A stretch of DNA of 40,169 nucleotides from Pseudomonadota bacterium. Its GTDB lineage: Bacteria; Pseudomonadota; Alphaproteobacteria; Caulobacterales; Caulobacteraceae. The first letter of the stretch is position 1. Each line of letters starts with the position of its first letter. The position numbers and the translations under genes are program-made. The notes beneath the pieces are model-generated. The model was not told the origin of the DNA. It ran no database searches and saw only the letters and a program-made list of their open reading frames with translations. This document shows positions 36,908-40,169 of the stretch, piece after piece. The DNA lies in contig JAEYAO010000076.1 of the NCBI GenBank assembly GCA_023456105.1, positions 1 to 40,169 of the forward strand, written 5' to 3'.

Positions 36908-37726
36908 TCAGCGTTTACCTTCAATTCCGGCGGAAAGATGGCTTTCGCCTTCCAGGCGAACAGCGAGCGTCAGAAGATCGGCCCAGACCTGACGCTTGGC
37001 CTGAGGCTGGCGCAGCAGGAAGGCGGGGTGCAGCGTCGGCATGGCGGGGGCCGCGACGGCGCCTTCGTTCAGCCGCCATTCGCGCCACTGGCCGCGCATC
37101 TTCATGATGCCGTCCTCGGTCTGCAGCACCGAACGGGCGGCGGCCGCGCCCAGCAGCAGCACGGCCTGGGGCTTCAGCAGCGCAAAGGTCCGCTCGACGA
37201 ACGGGGCGCAGGCGGCCTGTTCCTGCGGGCTGGGCGTGCGGTTGCCGGGCGGGCGCCAGAAGACGGTGTTGGTGATGAAGACCTTATCCGTCAGACCCGC
37301 CGCCGCCAGCATCCGGTCCAGCAGCTGCCCGGCCTTGCCTACGAACGGCCGGCCCTGAACATCCTCCTCGGCGCCCGGCGCTTCGCCGATCACAAGAACG
37401 GGAGCGTCGGGGTTCCCCCGCGCGAACACTGACTGGGTGGCGCCGAGGCCCCGCAGCGTGCAGCCGTCAAAGGCGGCGATGGCGGCGGCGAGGTCCTGAA
37501 GCGTGGCGGCGGAGGCGGCGAGCGCGCGGGCCTCTTGCGCCGCATTGTCGCGGCACGGCGGCGGAGCCACCGAGGCGGTCGCCTTCTGCACCGCCTTGGC
37601 GGGCGCCGGCAGCTCGACATGGGTGTGGTCCACCGGCGCATCGAGGTAGCAGGCGTCCACCCCCGCATCGCGCCAGAAGGCGAGCAGGCTTTCGACGGCG
37701 GCCGTTTCTTGGGGTTGCGCGTTCAT
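36908..37726 (-). CDS. Family-4-like uracil-DNA glycosylase, altered Fe-S ligands
   Basis: This 272-aa protein excises uracil from DNA. The catalytic segments are clear: VLVIGEAPGAEEDVQGRPFVGKAGQLLDRML (~111-140) and TLHPAFLLRQP near the end. Classic family-4 enzymes have four cluster cysteines; here only Cys89 and Cys173 remain, with Phe86 in place of the first of the CxxC pair and Trp157 (FWRPPGNRTP) in place of the Cys of KCRPP. It therefore probably lacks a normal [4Fe-4S] cluster, or uses other cysteines from its long N-terminus. Confidence 0.92.
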   Translation of the reverse strand: MNAQPQETAAVESLLAFWRDAGVDACYLDAPVDHTHVELPAPAKAVQKATASVAPPPCRDNAAQEARALAASAATLQDLAAAIAAFDGCTLRGLGATQSVFARGNPDAPVLVIGEAPGAEEDVQGRPFVGKAGQLLDRMLAAAGLTDKVFITNTVFWRPPGNRTPSPQEQAACAPFVERTFALLKPQAVLLLGAAAARSVLQTEDGIMKMRGQWREWRLNEGAVAAPAMPTLHPAFLLRQPQAKRQVWADLLTLAVRLEGESHLSAGIEGKR

Positions 37727-37817
37727 GGACGAGGGCAGGGATAAGCCTTGACCGCCGCCGCGTCACCTTCCGATAAGCGGTGAAACCATTCCCGCGACGG
37801 GGAAAAGAAGGACAGGC

Positions 37818-39578
37818 ATGGCCGAGGACACGATCGAAGGCGGCGCGGCGAACGCGCGCCAGGAAGCGATCATCGACAATCTGCCCCCGCTGGAGGCGCT
37901 GGCCGGCGTCGAGCGCGAGGTCATGGAATATGACGTGGTGGTCGTCGGCGGCGGACCGGCCGGCCTGTCGGCCGCCATCCGGCTGAAGCAGCGCGCGGAA
38001 AAGGACGGGCGCGAGATCACCGTGGCGGTGCTGGAGAAGTCGGCCGAGCTGGGCGGGCACATCCTGTCCGGCGCGGTGATCGACCCCAAGGCGCTGAACG
38101 AGCTGTTCCCGGATTGGAAGGAGCGCGGCGCCCCGCTGGAGACGCCGGTGACAGAGGACAAGTTCCTGGTGCTGGGGCCGCAGGGGCAGACGACCCTGCC
38201 GGCCTTCGCCATGCCGCCGTTCATGCACAACCACGGCTGCTACATCGCGTCCCTGGCCAACCTGTCGCGCTGGCTGGGCGAGCAGGCGGAGGCGCTGGGC
38301 GTCGAAGTCTATCCCGGCATGGCCGCCAGCCACGTCGTTTATGACGAACCGTCAGGCAGGGTGAAGGGCGTGGTCGCCGGCGTGTTCGGCATCGACAAGC
38401 ACGGCCAGCCGACCGGCGAGTTCCAGCCGGGGATCGAGCTGCACGGCAAATACGTCTTCATCGCCGAGGGCGCGCGCGGCTCGCTGGCCAAGACGGTCAT
38501 GGCCCGCCACAACCTGTGCGACGCGGCCGAGCCGCAGAAGTACGGCATCGGCCTGAAGGAGCTGTGGCAGGTGCCGGCCGAGAAGCACCGGCCCGGCCTG
38601 GTGCAGCACACCACCGGCTGGCCGCTGGACGACAAGACCGGCGGCGGCTCGTTCCTTTATCACTTCGGCGACCGATACGTGGCGATCGGCTTCGTGGTGC
38701 ACCTGAACTACAAGAACCCGTTCCTGTCGCCGTTCGACGAGTTCCAGCGATTCAAGCACCATCCGGCGGTGGCCGAGCATCTGGAGGGCGGAACCCGCGT
38801 CTCCTATGGCGCGCGGGCGATCGCGTCGGGTGGGTATCAGTCGGTGCCGAAGCTGAGCTTCCCGGGCGGGGTGCTGATCGGTTGCTCGGCCGGCTTCGTC
38901 AACGTGCCGAGGATCAAGGGCAGCCACAACGCCATGAAGACCGGCATGATGGCCGCCGACGCCGCCTATGACGCCGTGGTCGCCGGGCGCGAGGGCGACC
39001 GGCTGGAGGAATACCAGACGGCCTATGAGAACAGCTGGGTCGCGCGCGAGCTGAAGATCGTTCGCAACGCAAAGCCGATCCTGTCCAGGTTCGGCACCAT
39101 GCTGGGCGGCGCCGTCAGCATGGCCGACATGTGGATCAACCACCTGACCGGCGGCTGGTCGCCGATGGGCACCTGGAAGCACGGCAAGTCCGACGCGGCC
39201 TCGACCGAAGAGGCGTCCAGGCACAAGCCCATCGTCTATCCCAAGCCGGACGGGGTTCTGAGCTTCGATAAGCTGTCCAGCGTCTTCATCTCCAACACCA
39301 ACCACGCCGAGGAGCAGCCGGCGCACCTGAAGCTGATCGATCCCTCGATCCCGATCCGGGTGAACCTGCCCAAGTACGGCGAGCCGGCGCGTCTGTATTG
39401 CCCGGCCGGCGTGTACGAGGTGGTCTACGAGGACGAGGCCAACAAGGCCGATCCGCGCTTCGTCATCAACGCCCAGAACTGCGTGCACTGCAAAACCTGC
39501 GACATCAAGGATCCGTCGCAGAACATCGTCTGGACCACGCCGGAGGGCGGCGGAGGCCCCAACTATCCGAACATGTGA
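37818..39578 (+). CDS. Electron transfer flavoprotein-ubiquinone oxidoreductase
   Basis: ETF-QO passes electrons from ETF, reduced by acyl-CoA and amine dehydrogenases, to ubiquinone in the membrane. The 586-aa protein opens with a short lead and the FAD motif VVVVGGGPAGLSAAIRLKQ (~residues 40-58), has GGHILSGAVIDPKAL and FSKPDG-like segments, and ends with the [4Fe-4S] ferredoxin motif NCVHCKTCDIKDPSQNI and WTTPEGGGGPNYPNM, the diagnostic C-terminus. AAGGA precedes the ATG. Confidence 0.97.
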   Translation: MAEDTIEGGAANARQEAIIDNLPPLEALAGVEREVMEYDVVVVGGGPAGLSAAIRLKQRAEKDGREITVAVLEKSAELGGHILSGAVIDPKALNELFPDWKERGAPLETPVTEDKFLVLGPQGQTTLPAFAMPPFMHNHGCYIASLANLSRWLGEQAEALGVEVYPGMAASHVVYDEPSGRVKGVVAGVFGIDKHGQPTGEFQPGIELHGKYVFIAEGARGSLAKTVMARHNLCDAAEPQKYGIGLKELWQVPAEKHRPGLVQHTTGWPLDDKTGGGSFLYHFGDRYVAIGFVVHLNYKNPFLSPFDEFQRFKHHPAVAEHLEGGTRVSYGARAIASGGYQSVPKLSFPGGVLIGCSAGFVNVPRIKGSHNAMKTGMMAADAAYDAVVAGREGDRLEEYQTAYENSWVARELKIVRNAKPILSRFGTMLGGAVSMADMWINHLTGGWSPMGTWKHGKSDAASTEEASRHKPIVYPKPDGVLSFDKLSSVFISNTNHAEEQPAHLKLIDPSIPIRVNLPKYGEPARLYCPAGVYEVVYEDEANKADPRFVINAQNCVHCKTCDIKDPSQNIVWTTPEGGGGPNYPNM

Positions 39579-39634
39579 GGCCGGCGGTGCGGCGGCCCTT
39601 GCGGCGGCCGGGCAAAACGTGAAGGGTTTCGGCC

Positions 39635-40169
39635 ATGTCGACCCTTCGCGCCCGCCTGTTGTGTTCCGCCGTTCTGCTGTCGCTGGCCGCGACAGGCGCA
39701 ATCGCTCAGGAGACGCCGTCCCCCGCGCCCGCCCGCCAGACGCCGCCGGTCGAGACCCCGCCCGCCTCCAATCCCGCATCGGGCGAGGAGCCGACGCCCG
39801 ACAACACGCCGGATGCGGCCCCGATCGCCGCGCCTGAGACCTCGGGCGACGACGAAGACGAAACCCCGGCCGAGCCCGCCATCCCGGCGGAATGGGCGCC
39901 CGCCCCGACCGACGCGGCCGACCGCAGCGCCTATGGGCTCTATCTGGCGGGCAAGGCGGCGGTGGTGGGCGGCGAGGGCGAGCTGGGCGCGCGCTACCTG
40001 GCCGAAGCCCATGCGCTCGCGCCCGAACAGCCCCGCGTGCGCGAGCAGGCCTTCACCTCCGCGCTGCTGACCGGCGACCTGGCCGTGGCCGCCCGCGTCG
40101 CGCCTGGCGAAGGCTCGCCCGCCATGGTCCAGGGCGGCCGGCTGGTGCAGGTGGTGCAGACCTTCGCCG
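39635..40169 (+). CDS. Tetratricopeptide-repeat protein, 3' end outside the window
   Basis: From ATG 39635 the frame is open to the window edge (178 codons). It has a signal peptide MSTLRARLLCSAVLLSLAAT cleaved near AIAQ, a long Pro/Glu/Asp-rich linker (about residues 26-85), and a first TPR-like helix pair (SAYGLYLAGKAAVVGGEGELGARYLAEAHALAPEQPRV). Envelope-located TPR proteins of this layout often scaffold complexes; nothing specific can be said from this part. GAAGGG lies upstream. Confidence 0.82.
   Translation, partial: MSTLRARLLCSAVLLSLAATGAIAQETPSPAPARQTPPVETPPASNPASGEEPTPDNTPDAAPIAAPETSGDDEDETPAEPAIPAEWAPAPTDAADRSAYGLYLAGKAAVVGGEGELGARYLAEAHALAPEQPRVREQAFTSALLTGDLAVAARVAPGEGSPAMVQGGRLVQVVQTFA

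Noticed and set aside
1..40169. tRNA, rRNA or CRISPR array
   Set aside because: No cloverleaf-like sequence with a T-loop (GTTCGAATCC type), no rRNA segments and no regularly spaced direct repeats were seen; a tRNAscan run would be decisive.

Overview
The window is a GC-rich (roughly two-thirds G+C) chromosomal segment from an alphaproteobacterium. The best fit is Caulobacteraceae, close to Brevundimonas. Supporting signs are the F1-ATPase zeta inhibitor (DUF1476) divergent from purC, a long-tailed ribosomal protein L21, general-stress (EcfG-type) promoter sequences, CtrA-like TTAACC half-sites, many genes without a Shine-Dalgarno sequence, and palindromic intergenic repeats. Nothing could be searched, so family names rest on motifs recognised by eye.

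Layout. 1-170: the 5' tip of a transposase gene running off the left edge, apparently inserted into a palindromic repeat. 171-10.2 kb: OPT transporter, DUF488, NDUFA9-like epimerase, uppP, a FieF-like cation exporter, a GST, queG flanked by inverted copies of a ~140-bp repeat, an FKBP lipoprotein, threonine ammonia-lyase and a lipoprotein. 10.3-12.2 kb: a small membrane protein, a GNAT acetyltransferase, and rplU-rpmA with an attenuator-like hairpin in the leader. 12.3-15.1 kb: a three-gene metal-homeostasis operon (membrane transporter, His-rich CDF exporter, His-rich CobW GTPase) whose promoter spacer holds a perfect palindrome. 15.3-21.2 kb: RecQ helicase fused to a C-terminal DUF559 nuclease domain, 5-formyl-THF cyclo-ligase, vapBC, a YmdB-type phosphoesterase and PhoD.

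21.3-34.2 kb holds the de novo purine genes purB, purC, purS, purQ and purL. All lie on the minus strand in that transcriptional order but are separated by other genes. Four toxin-antitoxin or TA-like pairs lie in or next to this stretch: vapBC, DUF4160/DUF2442, a VapX-like/VapD pair between purC and purS, and relBE. Three of them overlap the next housekeeping gene (ymdB, purS, a DNA glycosylase) by ATGA. Between purL and purS are small acidic proteins and an alpha/beta-hydrolase lipoprotein, preceded by three near-identical GGAAC-N16/17-GGTT promoter elements. 34.2-40.2 kb: a GST, a 42-aa membrane peptide, a lytic transglycosylase, a family-4-like uracil-DNA glycosylase lacking two Fe-S cysteines, ETF-ubiquinone oxidoreductase and the start of a TPR protein.

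Most notable for follow-up: the VapD module inside the purine operon and the wider pattern of TA pairs coupled to housekeeping genes; the RecQ-DUF559 fusion; matching leaderless promoter geometry at vapB, relB and the metal operon; and the three matching stress-type promoters. No tRNA, rRNA or CRISPR array was seen.
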